A model generated the notes under the pieces. It was not told the DNA's origin and did no database searches. It worked only from the letters and a program-made list of their open reading frames with translations. Shown in pieces: positions 25,300 to 32,115 of a stretch of DNA of 64,000 nucleotides (its first letter is position 1; each line of letters starts with the position of its first letter). The translations under genes and the position numbers were made by a program. Source of the stretch: G965233625 sp965233625 (lineage in GTDB: Bacteria; Planctomycetota; Planctomycetia; Pirellulales; Pirellulaceae). The stretch covers positions 4,712,001 through 4,776,000 of the forward strand of contig OZ247499.1 of the NCBI GenBank assembly GCA_965233625.1, written 5' to 3'.

Positions 25300-26043
25300 G
25301 TGATACGCGTTATTCCCTGGCTGATGGTTGCGCTGCTTCTGCCAGCATTCAGCAACAAAGCGTCCGCCCAGGCGCGGGCGGTGATCGTCGCGCCGTCCTC
25401 CGCGGCGCCGGGCGATCTGATTATCCTCGACGCCACACACAGCACCGCCACGGCGTTTGCCTGGAAGCTGATCGGCAGCGACAAGACTTATCTGTCTGTC
25501 GAAAATGGAAAGAAGGTCGTGTTCTCCAGCGGTAAGCCCGGCCGCTATACGTTCGCACTGATCGTGGCGGCGGCGGACGCTGCATCAGGTGACAGATCCC
25601 TGTCAGTCGATATCGCTACGCACGATATCCTCATCGGTAAGCCACCAGCGCCACAGCCGGATATTGACCCGGACATTCCACCCGGCCCCATCTATCCGGC
25701 GCCGTCTGCGCGCCTGCAACAAGCCGTTGCCGCCGTGCGAAGTGTCGCCCGGACCGACGTTGCCAAGGCGAAGCGGCTGGCGGTTGCGTTCGCCGAATTT
25801 GCCGCCGTGCTGAAAACATCGCCTGACACGATCAAAACCACCACCGCGTTCCGCACAGCAATGCAGCGATTTGGCGCCGCGCTGGCCAGCCGGAAGTTGC
25901 AGATCCCCGGTCTCGCGGCGGCGCTGGAGCAGGCGGAAGATGAGACGCTGGGTAAAGAAGCCGCGGCCATTCCACCCGGTTCCGCCGTTGAACTTCTGAG
26001 CGCAATCGCCTGGGCGCTTGGCGCCGTGGAGGTGTCGCGATGA
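25300..26043 (+). CDS. Secreted PKD/Ig-like domain protein
   Basis: A 247-residue protein. The GTG at 25300 is preceded by GGAGGAGG, an excellent ribosome site; the product starts with a signal peptide (PWLMVALLLPAFSNKASA). An Ig/PKD-type beta-domain follows (ILDATHSTATAFAWKL, ending KPGRYTFALIVAAAD). A Pro-rich linker (IDPDIPPGPIYPAPS) leads to a helical C-terminal part (residues ~150-247). Its stop overlaps the start of the papain-like gene (ATGA), so the two are translationally coupled. It may bind the peptidase or a surface polymer; no function is known. Confidence 0.6.
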   Translation: MIRVIPWLMVALLLPAFSNKASAQARAVIVAPSSAAPGDLIILDATHSTATAFAWKLIGSDKTYLSVENGKKVVFSSGKPGRYTFALIVAAADAASGDRSLSVDIATHDILIGKPPAPQPDIDPDIPPGPIYPAPSARLQQAVAAVRSVARTDVAKAKRLAVAFAEFAAVLKTSPDTIKTTTAFRTAMQRFGAALASRKLQIPGLAAALEQAEDETLGKEAAAIPPGSAVELLSAIAWALGAVEVSR

Positions 26044-27113
26044 GCCGTATCTTTGCACCGGATGCTCGCGACTGCACCGCGGACGTTGCTTTCGCCAGCT
26101 TCGATAACGTCAACGACCTGATCCGTGCGTACGATCTGAAATACGCCGGCGCCTATTCCGATCCGCAAGAGGCGGAACGGTTTGACGACGCCATTACCCG
26201 CGCCGGCGGTTACGTGCATGCTTCGGGCGCGGCCCACGCCAGCGGTTGGGCGGGCAGTGGCGCCGGCCGGCTGACGCTGCCATTTGTGCATGTGGAAGCA
26301 TGTTATCCCGGCAGCCTGCCCGGTCCGGCGCAGACGCGTGGCGACTGTGTCTCGCACAGCAGTAAGAACGCCTGCCTGACCACGCTCTGTTGCGAAGTGG
26401 TCGCAGCCCGGCCCGATGAAGAAACGGGCAAGCTGGAAGTGGCGCCGGAAGTCTCTGCCACGGCCATTCAGCACGGCGTTCTTTCCACCGAAGCCATCTA
26501 CTGGTGGCGTGGGCACGGCGGCGACGGCTGGCACTGCGATCATGCTGCCCGCGTCTGCACCACGCAGTCGGGCATGTGGCTGCGACGCGATTACAGCGAG
26601 CAGTTTGGCTTTGATCTTTCGCGGTACAGTGGATCGCTGGCAGGCAAATGGGGCAGGTCCAATCCGCCCGGCGAAGTGCAAGCTGCCGGACGCGAACATC
26701 TGATCCGCACCGCCGCCCGCGTCAGCAGTTTTGAAGAACTACGCGACTGCCTGCACAACGGTTACGGCGTGTCTTCCTGCGGCAGCGAAGGTTTCTCGAA
26801 CGTCCGGAACGAAGACGGCGTCAGTAGCCGTCGCGGTGTGTGGTATCACGCCATGGCGTACATCGGGGCGGACGATCGCGAAGAAACGCGTCGCAAATAT
26901 AACGGACCGCTGGTGCTGGTTCTCAATAGCTGGGGCCGTGGCTGGAACCGCGGACCACAACGCATCGCCGGCACGGGCATCGACATTCCGGCCGGCGCCT
27001 TCTGGGCGCGGTGGAGCGATGTCTCACGCCGCACGATGTTCGCCTTCAGCGGCGCCGACGGCTGGCCCGCACAGGTGCTGCCACCAACTTTTGACCCGGA
27101 GGTGTGGGGATGA
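26040..27113 (+). CDS. Papain-fold cysteine peptidase-like protein
   Basis: A 357-residue protein with the catalytic triad of a C1-type (papain) fold in order. Gln98 and Cys103 lie in AQTRGDCVSHSS, His270 in VWYHAMAYIG and Asn296 in LNSWGRGW (the NSWG box is diagnostic). Spacing Gln to Cys is five residues, one less than in papain. There is no signal peptide or propeptide, although the preceding and following gene products are exported. Residues 60-85 are Gly/Ala-rich. It starts within the stop of the PKD gene and its own stop overlaps the next start. Possible roles are virion maturation, host-envelope cleavage or release; none is shown. Confidence 0.8.
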   Translation: MSRIFAPDARDCTADVAFASFDNVNDLIRAYDLKYAGAYSDPQEAERFDDAITRAGGYVHASGAAHASGWAGSGAGRLTLPFVHVEACYPGSLPGPAQTRGDCVSHSSKNACLTTLCCEVVAARPDEETGKLEVAPEVSATAIQHGVLSTEAIYWWRGHGGDGWHCDHAARVCTTQSGMWLRRDYSEQFGFDLSRYSGSLAGKWGRSNPPGEVQAAGREHLIRTAARVSSFEELRDCLHNGYGVSSCGSEGFSNVRNEDGVSSRRGVWYHAMAYIGADDREETRRKYNGPLVLVLNSWGRGWNRGPQRIAGTGIDIPAGAFWARWSDVSRRTMFAFSGADGWPAQVLPPTFDPEVWG

Positions 27114-27703
27114 TTCGCACAGTTTTCCTACTCAGTCTTCTTGTCGCGGCGCCAAGGGTTGTCACAGCGCAAGACGCCGCGCCTGCCATCGACTTCCGTG
27201 CGATTGCCGCCGCCATCCTGGCGACCCTGGAAGAAGAACCGCTGCCGCCCGGCGATGCGTGCACCGACTGTAACGGCACAGGCAAAGTCGGCGATGGTAC
27301 GGTGATGGTGAAGTGCCAGTCATGCGATGGCACGGGCCGCCGCACGCGGAAGGCGGCGCCTGTTCGATCAGCGTACTCCGCCGCACGCGCTGAACATCTG
27401 CGAACTGGCAAGCCGCTGCTGATCATGATTTCGAGTCAGCACTGTGCGTTCTGCCAGGCGAATCTCGAAAAAGTGATCAAGCCGTTGCAGCAGAATAGCC
27501 GCTTGCGCGATTCGGCGTTCTGTATTCTCAACGAAACCGCACAGCCGGAACTCTGCCGTCGCGTGCGAAGCGCCGCCCGTGCTGAATCCCGCCGCCTGAC
27601 GCCGACATACATCGCCTTTCATCGCCGGCCAGACGGCGTGAAACAGGTCCGGCATCACACCGGCTCTATCTCAACGAGGCAGCTGCTTCAACTGCTTGAG
27701 TGA
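27110..27703 (+). CDS. Secreted thioredoxin-fold protein with DnaJ-type zinc fingers
   Basis: A 197-residue exported protein: signal peptide (MIRTVFLLSLLVAAPRVVTA), then two CxxCxGxG zinc-finger motifs as in DnaJ (CTDCNGTGKV and CQSCDGTGRR, residues ~47-75). A thioredoxin-like domain follows, with an active-site-type CAFC in SSQHCAFCQANLEKVI (residues ~105-120) and a cis-Pro-containing segment LTPTYIAF. The architecture suggests a periplasmic thiol-disulfide or holdase role, for example folding a Cys-rich partner such as the 19271 protein. Its ATG overlaps the peptidase stop (ATGA). This is an unusual gene for a phage-derived cluster. Confidence 0.72.
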   Translation: MIRTVFLLSLLVAAPRVVTAQDAAPAIDFRAIAAAILATLEEEPLPPGDACTDCNGTGKVGDGTVMVKCQSCDGTGRRTRKAAPVRSAYSAARAEHLRTGKPLLIMISSQHCAFCQANLEKVIKPLQQNSRLRDSAFCILNETAQPELCRRVRSAARAESRRLTPTYIAFHRRPDGVKQVRHHTGSISTRQLLQLLE

Positions 27704-27754
27704 ATCTGTGGGATGAACGGGTGATGCAATGGGATTCTTTCTTAAAGGGTAACG

Positions 27755-28123
27755 ATGGACTTCTTTCTTATGGCCGCGGCGCCGGATAGCACGATGGGTA
27801 TTGTGCAGGTGGTGACGCAGCTTGGCCTTGCCGTCAGCCTGGTCGTGTTTTTTGTGTATCGCGACTGGGCCCGTGAGAAGCGCGACGAACAACGCATCGC
27901 CGAGCGCGAAGCCCGCCAGGCCGCCGACGCCAGCGAGCGCGAAGAACGGCTCAACAGCCGCATCGCCGGGCTGGAGGATTTTCAACGGACCACGCTCATT
28001 GCGCTGGGCAACAAGGCGATCGCCACCGAGGTCGAGGCAACCGCCGCCATCCAGCGCAGCACGACCGCCATGCAGCACAACACGGAAGCCTTCCGCAGCC
28101 TAATGCAGAAGCTGGGCGATTAA
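27755..28123 (+). CDS. Holin-like membrane protein with coiled coil
   Basis: A 122-residue protein with one membrane segment near the N-terminus (VVTQLGLAVSLVVFFVYRDW). A long charged helix follows (REKRDEQRIAEREARQAADA and on), and the C-terminal half is also helical. The layout, one N-terminal helix then a basic/acidic coiled coil, resembles BhlA/UviB-type holin-like peptides and small phage membrane proteins. A good GGGTAACG upstream site is visible but weak. It follows the secreted-protein genes by 51 bases and fits a lysis or membrane-tethering role. Not proven. Confidence 0.5.
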   Translation: MDFFLMAAAPDSTMGIVQVVTQLGLAVSLVVFFVYRDWAREKRDEQRIAEREARQAADASEREERLNSRIAGLEDFQRTTLIALGNKAIATEVEATAAIQRSTTAMQHNTEAFRSLMQKLGD

Positions 28124-28137
28124 ACCGGAGCCGTCTC

Positions 28138-28476
28138 ATGCCGAAGATTCTTATTGTGGAAGATAACCCGCATCACTACGAACTGCTCCGCCGTGAACTT
28201 CCAGAACACCACCTTACGAACGCGCCACGCGCATCTGACGCGGTGCGGCTGCTGGAACGCGAAGCGTTTGATCTGGTGATTGCCGATGTCGCCCTGCCCG
28301 ATTCTGTCGGCGACAGCACGCTGCAGACACTACGGCAATTCGCGCCGCGCTTGCTGGCGATGTCGAGCGTCGTCCAGAAAATCGACACGGAGATTCCATT
28401 TATCACCAAGGATAACTTTACAGACATCGCCGGAAAAGCAAATAAGATTCTAAATAAATCATCTGATATAGCGTAA
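28138..28476 (+). CDS. Stand-alone response-regulator receiver domain
   Basis: A 112-residue single receiver domain. All landmarks are present: acidic pocket Glu8-Asp9 (ILIVEDN), phosphoacceptor Asp50 (LVIADVALPD), switch Ser76 (LLAMSSV) and the invariant Lys91 (FITKDN). There is no output domain and no kinase in the cluster. The last residues (NKILNKSSDIA) are encoded by AT-rich DNA unlike the rest. It lies 14 bases after the holin-like gene and 9 before the ParB-like gene, so it is probably co-transcribed. A phage-derived cluster carrying a receiver could be wired to a host kinase. Confidence 0.82.
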   Translation: MPKILIVEDNPHHYELLRRELPEHHLTNAPRASDAVRLLEREAFDLVIADVALPDSVGDSTLQTLRQFAPRLLAMSSVVQKIDTEIPFITKDNFTDIAGKANKILNKSSDIA

Positions 28477-28485
28477 AGAAAATAT

Positions 28486-29052
28486 ATGAGAATCCGCGAC
28501 CGCATTAAAGAACTACGACGCGTCAAAGCCAGTGAGCTATTGCCCAACCCGCGCAACTGGCGGACACATCCGCAACAGCAGCAGGATGCGATGAAAGGCG
28601 TGTTGAGTGAAGTGGGCATTGCCGACGCAGTGCTTGCCTACGAAACCGCCGAAGGCCTGATGCTGATTGACGGACATCTACGGGCCGATGTGGCGCCCGA
28701 TGTTGAATGGCCTGTGCTGGTGCTAGACGTGACACCCAAAGAAGCAGATATGCTGCTGGCCACACACGACCCGCTGGCCGCAATGGCGGAAACCGACGGC
28801 GTGCATCTGGATGGACTCCTCCGCGAGATCAACACAGGCAACGAAGCGCTCGGGCAGATGCTGGCCGGGCTTGCCGATGACGCGGGTCTTTATCAACTGG
28901 AAGAAGAACCCGGTGACGACGATGCGCAGCCCATTATGCCGGCCGACCCGATGTATAAGATCGTGATTGAATGCGAAGACGAAGCGCAGCAGGTTGAACT
29001 GATCGACTGGCTGGATGCGAAGGGAGTGTCATGCCAGCCTTTGATCTTCTAG
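28486..29052 (+). CDS. ParB/Srx-fold N-terminal domain protein
   Basis: A 188-residue protein. Residues ~14-85 match the ParB nuclease-like fold of phage proteins: VKASELLPNPRNWRTHPQQQ, then LMLIDGHLRADVAPDVEWPV. The 'DGHLRA' box corresponds to the G-x-H/x-R-x-x-A motif that binds CTP or a nucleotide in this superfamily. The C-terminal part is acidic and ends with a small ferredoxin-like segment (YKIVIECEDEAQQVELIDWL). In many phages such a protein is encoded just before the terminase and an ABC-type ATPase, as here. It overlaps the next gene by 22 bases. Confidence 0.8.
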   Translation: MRIRDRIKELRRVKASELLPNPRNWRTHPQQQQDAMKGVLSEVGIADAVLAYETAEGLMLIDGHLRADVAPDVEWPVLVLDVTPKEADMLLATHDPLAAMAETDGVHLDGLLREINTGNEALGQMLAGLADDAGLYQLEEEPGDDDAQPIMPADPMYKIVIECEDEAQQVELIDWLDAKGVSCQPLIF

Positions 29053-30206
29053 TTTCCAGCCCCGTCCAGCGGACGCCGCGCACCCGCCAGCTCGAAGCGA
29101 TTTTCGACTGCCCGCCGCAGGAGAAAGTGGAGAAGCAGTGGCGCGTTAATCTGCCCATCGACGACAACAACTGGCGGATCGGCGCCATCACAGGCCCCAG
29201 CGGTTGCGGCAAAAGTCAGATCGCGCGGCGCCTCTGGCCAGAGCAGCTTGCCAGATCGCTTGAATGGACAGATAAGCCTGCAATAGAAGATTTTGACGCC
29301 CGTCTGTCGATCCAGCAGTGTGCCGACGCGTGTATGGCGGTGGGCTTCAATAATCTGCCTTCGTGGCTGGTGCCTTATGCGGTGCTGTCGCAGGGGGAGA
29401 AGTTCCGCGTGGAGCTTGCCCGCCGGCTTGCCGAAAGCAGCGGCCTGGTGGTGTTCGATGAATTTACGAGCGTCGTTAACCGCCAGGTGGCGAAGGCGGC
29501 GAGTCATGCCGCGGCGAAATATATCCGCCGCAGTAACAACCGGCAGCTTGTGACCGTTTCGTGTCACGAGGACATTCTGGACTGGTTGCAGCCGGACTGG
29601 GTGTATAACCCGGCAACGAAACACTTTGCCCGGGACTGTCTTCGGCAACGGCCGCCGCAGTCATGTATGGTCGGACCCGTGCACCGCGCCGCATGGCGCC
29701 TGTTCGCTCCGTTTCACTATTTAAGTCAGACGCTTCACATATCGGCCCGTTGCTACGGTTTATGGCTGGAAGGTGAACTGGCGGGCTTCTGCGCGGTGAT
29801 GCGGCGCCCGTCGCGACGTGACCTTCCGCCGTTGTATACGGTTCACCGGGTGGTTGTGCTGCCCGACTATCAGGGCTTAGGCCTAGCGTTTCATCTGATC
29901 AATACACTTGGCCAGTGCCATCGTGGCGCCGGCCATCGCTTGACGATTTCAACCGCACATCCCGGCTTCATCCGATCGCTCGATAGGTCTTCGCAATGGC
30001 GTACGGCGCACAAGCCGCAGTTTCAGCGAAGGTGCGAGAAGGCGGGACTGACCCATATCCGCCATGCGACGCGGATGACCAGCTCTTTCCGTTACATCGG
30101 ACCTTCCCGGACGGATGCTGCGGCGCAGCGATTGCTGGCGTACCGTCCTGGGAAAGACGAGAAAGAATATAAGAAAATGATGAAAAATACACTTAGAAAA
30201 ATTTAA
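29031..30206 (+). CDS. ABC-type ATPase fused to a GNAT domain
   Basis: A 391-residue two-domain protein. Residues 1-205 are an ABC ATPase: Walker A GPSGCGKS (55-62), signature LSQGE (120-124), Walker B LVVFDE (139-144), and a switch His179 in VSCHED. No membrane partner is encoded, so it is not a transporter. Residues ~210-345 are a GNAT-type acyltransferase-like fold, with HRVVVLPDYQGLGLAFHLIN (strand 4 and the acetyl-CoA loop) and STAHPGFIRSL after it. Phage Mu Mom, which modifies adenine in DNA, is a distant GNAT relative, so base modification is a plausible but unproven role. The last ~15 residues are Lys-rich and AT-rich in DNA. Confidence 0.82.
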   Translation: MPAFDLLVSSPVQRTPRTRQLEAIFDCPPQEKVEKQWRVNLPIDDNNWRIGAITGPSGCGKSQIARRLWPEQLARSLEWTDKPAIEDFDARLSIQQCADACMAVGFNNLPSWLVPYAVLSQGEKFRVELARRLAESSGLVVFDEFTSVVNRQVAKAASHAAAKYIRRSNNRQLVTVSCHEDILDWLQPDWVYNPATKHFARDCLRQRPPQSCMVGPVHRAAWRLFAPFHYLSQTLHISARCYGLWLEGELAGFCAVMRRPSRRDLPPLYTVHRVVVLPDYQGLGLAFHLINTLGQCHRGAGHRLTISTAHPGFIRSLDRSSQWRTAHKPQFQRRCEKAGLTHIRHATRMTSSFRYIGPSRTDAAAQRLLAYRPGKDEKEYKKMMKNTLRKI

Positions 30207-30224
30207 TGACACGTATCTATGTCT
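30207..30224. promoter_or_regulatory. Cluster operator motif, copy 4 (wider spacer)
   Basis: TGACACGTATCTATGTCT: same TGACA left arm, TGTCT right arm and an 8-base spacer instead of 6. Its right arm contains the ATG (30219) of the terminase small-subunit-like gene. This is the weakest of the five copies. Confidence 0.5.
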
Positions 30225-30656
30225 GAATCAAATACCCGTTGGCATCTGCCGCAGCGCGTGCGTCAGGCGGTGATGAGCCGTCAGGCCGCCATTGCTATCG
30301 ATCCGGCAACGGCTCCGCGGGAAGCTATCGCAGCGGCAAAGTGCCTGCTGGAAATGGAAAAGCAGAATCAGGTTGACGAACACCGGGCGGCTGCGGAAGC
30401 CACACCGGAACTGCTCGATCATCCGCTCATCCGTGCAGCGGGGACGCTTCATGCCCGACTCATTGCCGACGAAGATTACCTCGAGTATCTGCGACAATGC
30501 GCAGTCGAGAGCCACTCCGGCCATCATGGCGGTAACGGTCAGTCGCGGCCGCTGGAAGATGGCGCCACACCTGGCGCTGCTGGACAGGGAGCTAACGGCG
30601 ATAGCGACGGGACAGACGCGGCGGCTGATCGTTCAGATGCCGCCCCGCCACGGTAA
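30219..30656 (+). CDS. Putative terminase small subunit
   Basis: A frame of 145 residues directly before the large terminase. The first ~100 residues are convincing: RVRQAVMSRQAAIAIDPATA and then REAIAAAKCLLEMEKQNQVD, helical and charged, ending ADEDYLEYLRQCAVE. Beyond residue ~103 the frame is low-complexity (Gly/Ala/Asp) and coincides with the large-terminase coding frame shifted by one, so the functional end is uncertain. Either the small protein really ends there with a long overlap, or a frameshift joins the two. Assignment as small subunit rests on position. Confidence 0.5.
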   Translation: MSESNTRWHLPQRVRQAVMSRQAAIAIDPATAPREAIAAAKCLLEMEKQNQVDEHRAAAEATPELLDHPLIRAAGTLHARLIADEDYLEYLRQCAVESHSGHHGGNGQSRPLEDGATPGAAGQGANGDSDGTDAAADRSDAAPPR

Positions 30657-31836
30657 GTCGATGCTGTGCGGGCAGTACTTTCCCGCCTGGTACCTGGGCG
30701 TGTTCCCGGATCGCAACATCATGTACGCCAGCTACGAAGCCGGTCAGGCCGCTAAGTACGGCCGCCTGGCGCGTAACGTCATGCAGGAGCACGGCCGGCA
30801 ATTGTTTGGCATTGAGGTGGCCGGCGATTCGCACGCTGCTGACCGCTGGAACATCGCTGGGCACGAAGGCGGCATGGTGACGGCCGGCGCCGGCGGTCCG
30901 CTTACCGGCAAAGGGGCCGACGTGCTGATTGTGGACGATCCGGTCAAGAACGCCGAACAGGCCGTCAGTGAAACGCACCGTGACAAAGTCTGGCAGTGGT
31001 GGGAGTCGACCGCGCTAACGCGATTGGAACCCCGTGGCAGCGTGATCGTGATTATGACCCGCTGGCATCGCGACGATCTGGCGGGGCGCTGCCAGCGGGA
31101 AATGCAAAGCGAAAACTGGCGCCTCATCAGCTTGCCCGCGCTGGCCACGCAGGAATGTGTGCTGGGCCGCAAGCCGGGTGATGCTCTGTGGCCGGAGCGT
31201 TACAGCCGCGAAGATCTGGAACGCATCCGCGACAACCGTTCGCTGTACTGGTGGCTTTCGTTGTACCAGCAACAGCCGACGAAACACGCCGCGGTGGAAT
31301 GGCCCGCCACCTATTTCAACGACATCTATTTTGAAACGTGGCCGGCGGAGATTGGTAGTAAGATCATTACGCTCGACCCTTCCAAGGGACGCACGCGGCA
31401 CAGCGATTATTCCGCGTACATCATGCTGGGCCGTGCGACCGACGGCCGCTACTACATTGATGCCGATCTAAAACGCCGCAGCGTGGGCGAGATTGTCGAC
31501 GACGGCGTCGACCTTTGTCAGCAGTTCCGGCCGGAGGCGATCGGCATCGAAGGTAACGCCTGGCAGGATCTGCTGGCGCCGATGTTTGAGCCGCGTCTGC
31601 GTGAACTGAACATGCACGGCTGCCTGGTGCATACGATCGAAAACTTCGGGGTGGCGAAGGTCAATCGCATCCGCCGCATCGATCCGTTACTGCGGGCCAG
31701 ACGCCTGAAGATACGCAACACGCCGGGCGGCCGGTTGCTAGTTTCGCAGCTTTCAGAGTTCCCGCTCGCCGCACACGACGACGGCCCGGACGCACTGGAG
31801 ATGGCGCTGCGATGGGCTGAAGCCATGCAGGGCTGA
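30526..31836 (+). CDS. terL: Phage terminase large subunit
   Basis: A 436-residue packaging motor, starting with ATG at 30526. The ATPase part has Walker A in IVQMPPRHGKS (residues ~38-45) and Walker B VLIVDDP (Asp137-Asp138), with coupling motif IMTRWH (178-181). The RNase-H-type nuclease domain has TLDPSKG (Asp284), IGIEGNAWQ (Glu342) and DDGPDALEMA near the end, giving the three acidic metal ligands. The last part reads as the usual C-terminus, so the gene appears intact. It cuts and pumps DNA into the prohead. It overlaps the preceding frame by 131 bases. Confidence 0.93.
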   Translation: MAVTVSRGRWKMAPHLALLDRELTAIATGQTRRLIVQMPPRHGKSMLCGQYFPAWYLGVFPDRNIMYASYEAGQAAKYGRLARNVMQEHGRQLFGIEVAGDSHAADRWNIAGHEGGMVTAGAGGPLTGKGADVLIVDDPVKNAEQAVSETHRDKVWQWWESTALTRLEPRGSVIVIMTRWHRDDLAGRCQREMQSENWRLISLPALATQECVLGRKPGDALWPERYSREDLERIRDNRSLYWWLSLYQQQPTKHAAVEWPATYFNDIYFETWPAEIGSKIITLDPSKGRTRHSDYSAYIMLGRATDGRYYIDADLKRRSVGEIVDDGVDLCQQFRPEAIGIEGNAWQDLLAPMFEPRLRELNMHGCLVHTIENFGVAKVNRIRRIDPLLRARRLKIRNTPGGRLLVSQLSEFPLAAHDDGPDALEMALRWAEAMQG

Positions 31837-31889
31837 TGGGGCCTGATAGGCAAATTCTCAACTGACTTTCAGACTTTGAAGGAATAACC

Positions 31890-32048
31890 ATGGCGCGTTC
31901 TGGCACCCCGCTTTCTGCAGAAGATATCCGCACGATCCGCCGCTTGCGGGCACAGGGGGCAAGTGTCCGCGGCATCGCGGCTGCGGTGGGCGTGTCGACG
32001 ACGACGGTGCAGAAGTATCTGCCAAAGTGCCATGGAAAATGCTCGTAG
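31890..32048 (+). CDS. Tiny helix-turn-helix protein (candidate cluster regulator)
   Basis: A 52-residue protein with a good ribosome site (GAAGGA, 7 bases before ATG). Almost the whole chain is one helix-turn-helix of the resolvase/homeodomain-like type: EDIRTIRRLRAQGASVRG, IAAAVGVSTTTVQKYL. The glycine-turn 'VGVS' and the T-T-V recognition helix are typical. Similar minimal proteins act as DNA binders or invertase-tail relatives. It lies between terminase and portal, and operator motif copy 5 begins two bases after its stop, so it is the best candidate in the cluster for the protein that binds the TGACA-N6-TGTCA sites. Confidence 0.72.
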   Translation: MARSGTPLSAEDIRTIRRLRAQGASVRGIAAAVGVSTTTVQKYLPKCHGKCS

Positions 32049-32050
32049 AG

Positions 32051-32066
32051 TGACACATCTATGTCA
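32051..32066. promoter_or_regulatory. Cluster operator motif, copy 5
   Basis: TGACACATCTATGTCA, a perfect TGACA-N6-TGTCA inverted repeat, between the small HTH gene and the portal gene. An ATG inside it opens a 22-codon frame that ends just inside the portal gene start. Confidence 0.7.
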
Positions 32067-32115
32067 TACAACACGGGTAGAGCAGCACTCGTTTCTTTAG
32101 ACGCCAGGTTTGCCA

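Noticed and set aside
25588..25603. TGACAGATCCCTGTCA, another TGACA-N6-TGTCA match
   Set aside because: It lies in the middle of the PKD-like coding sequence and lacks the conserved CACrT/ATG inner bases; kept out of the operator set as probable chance.
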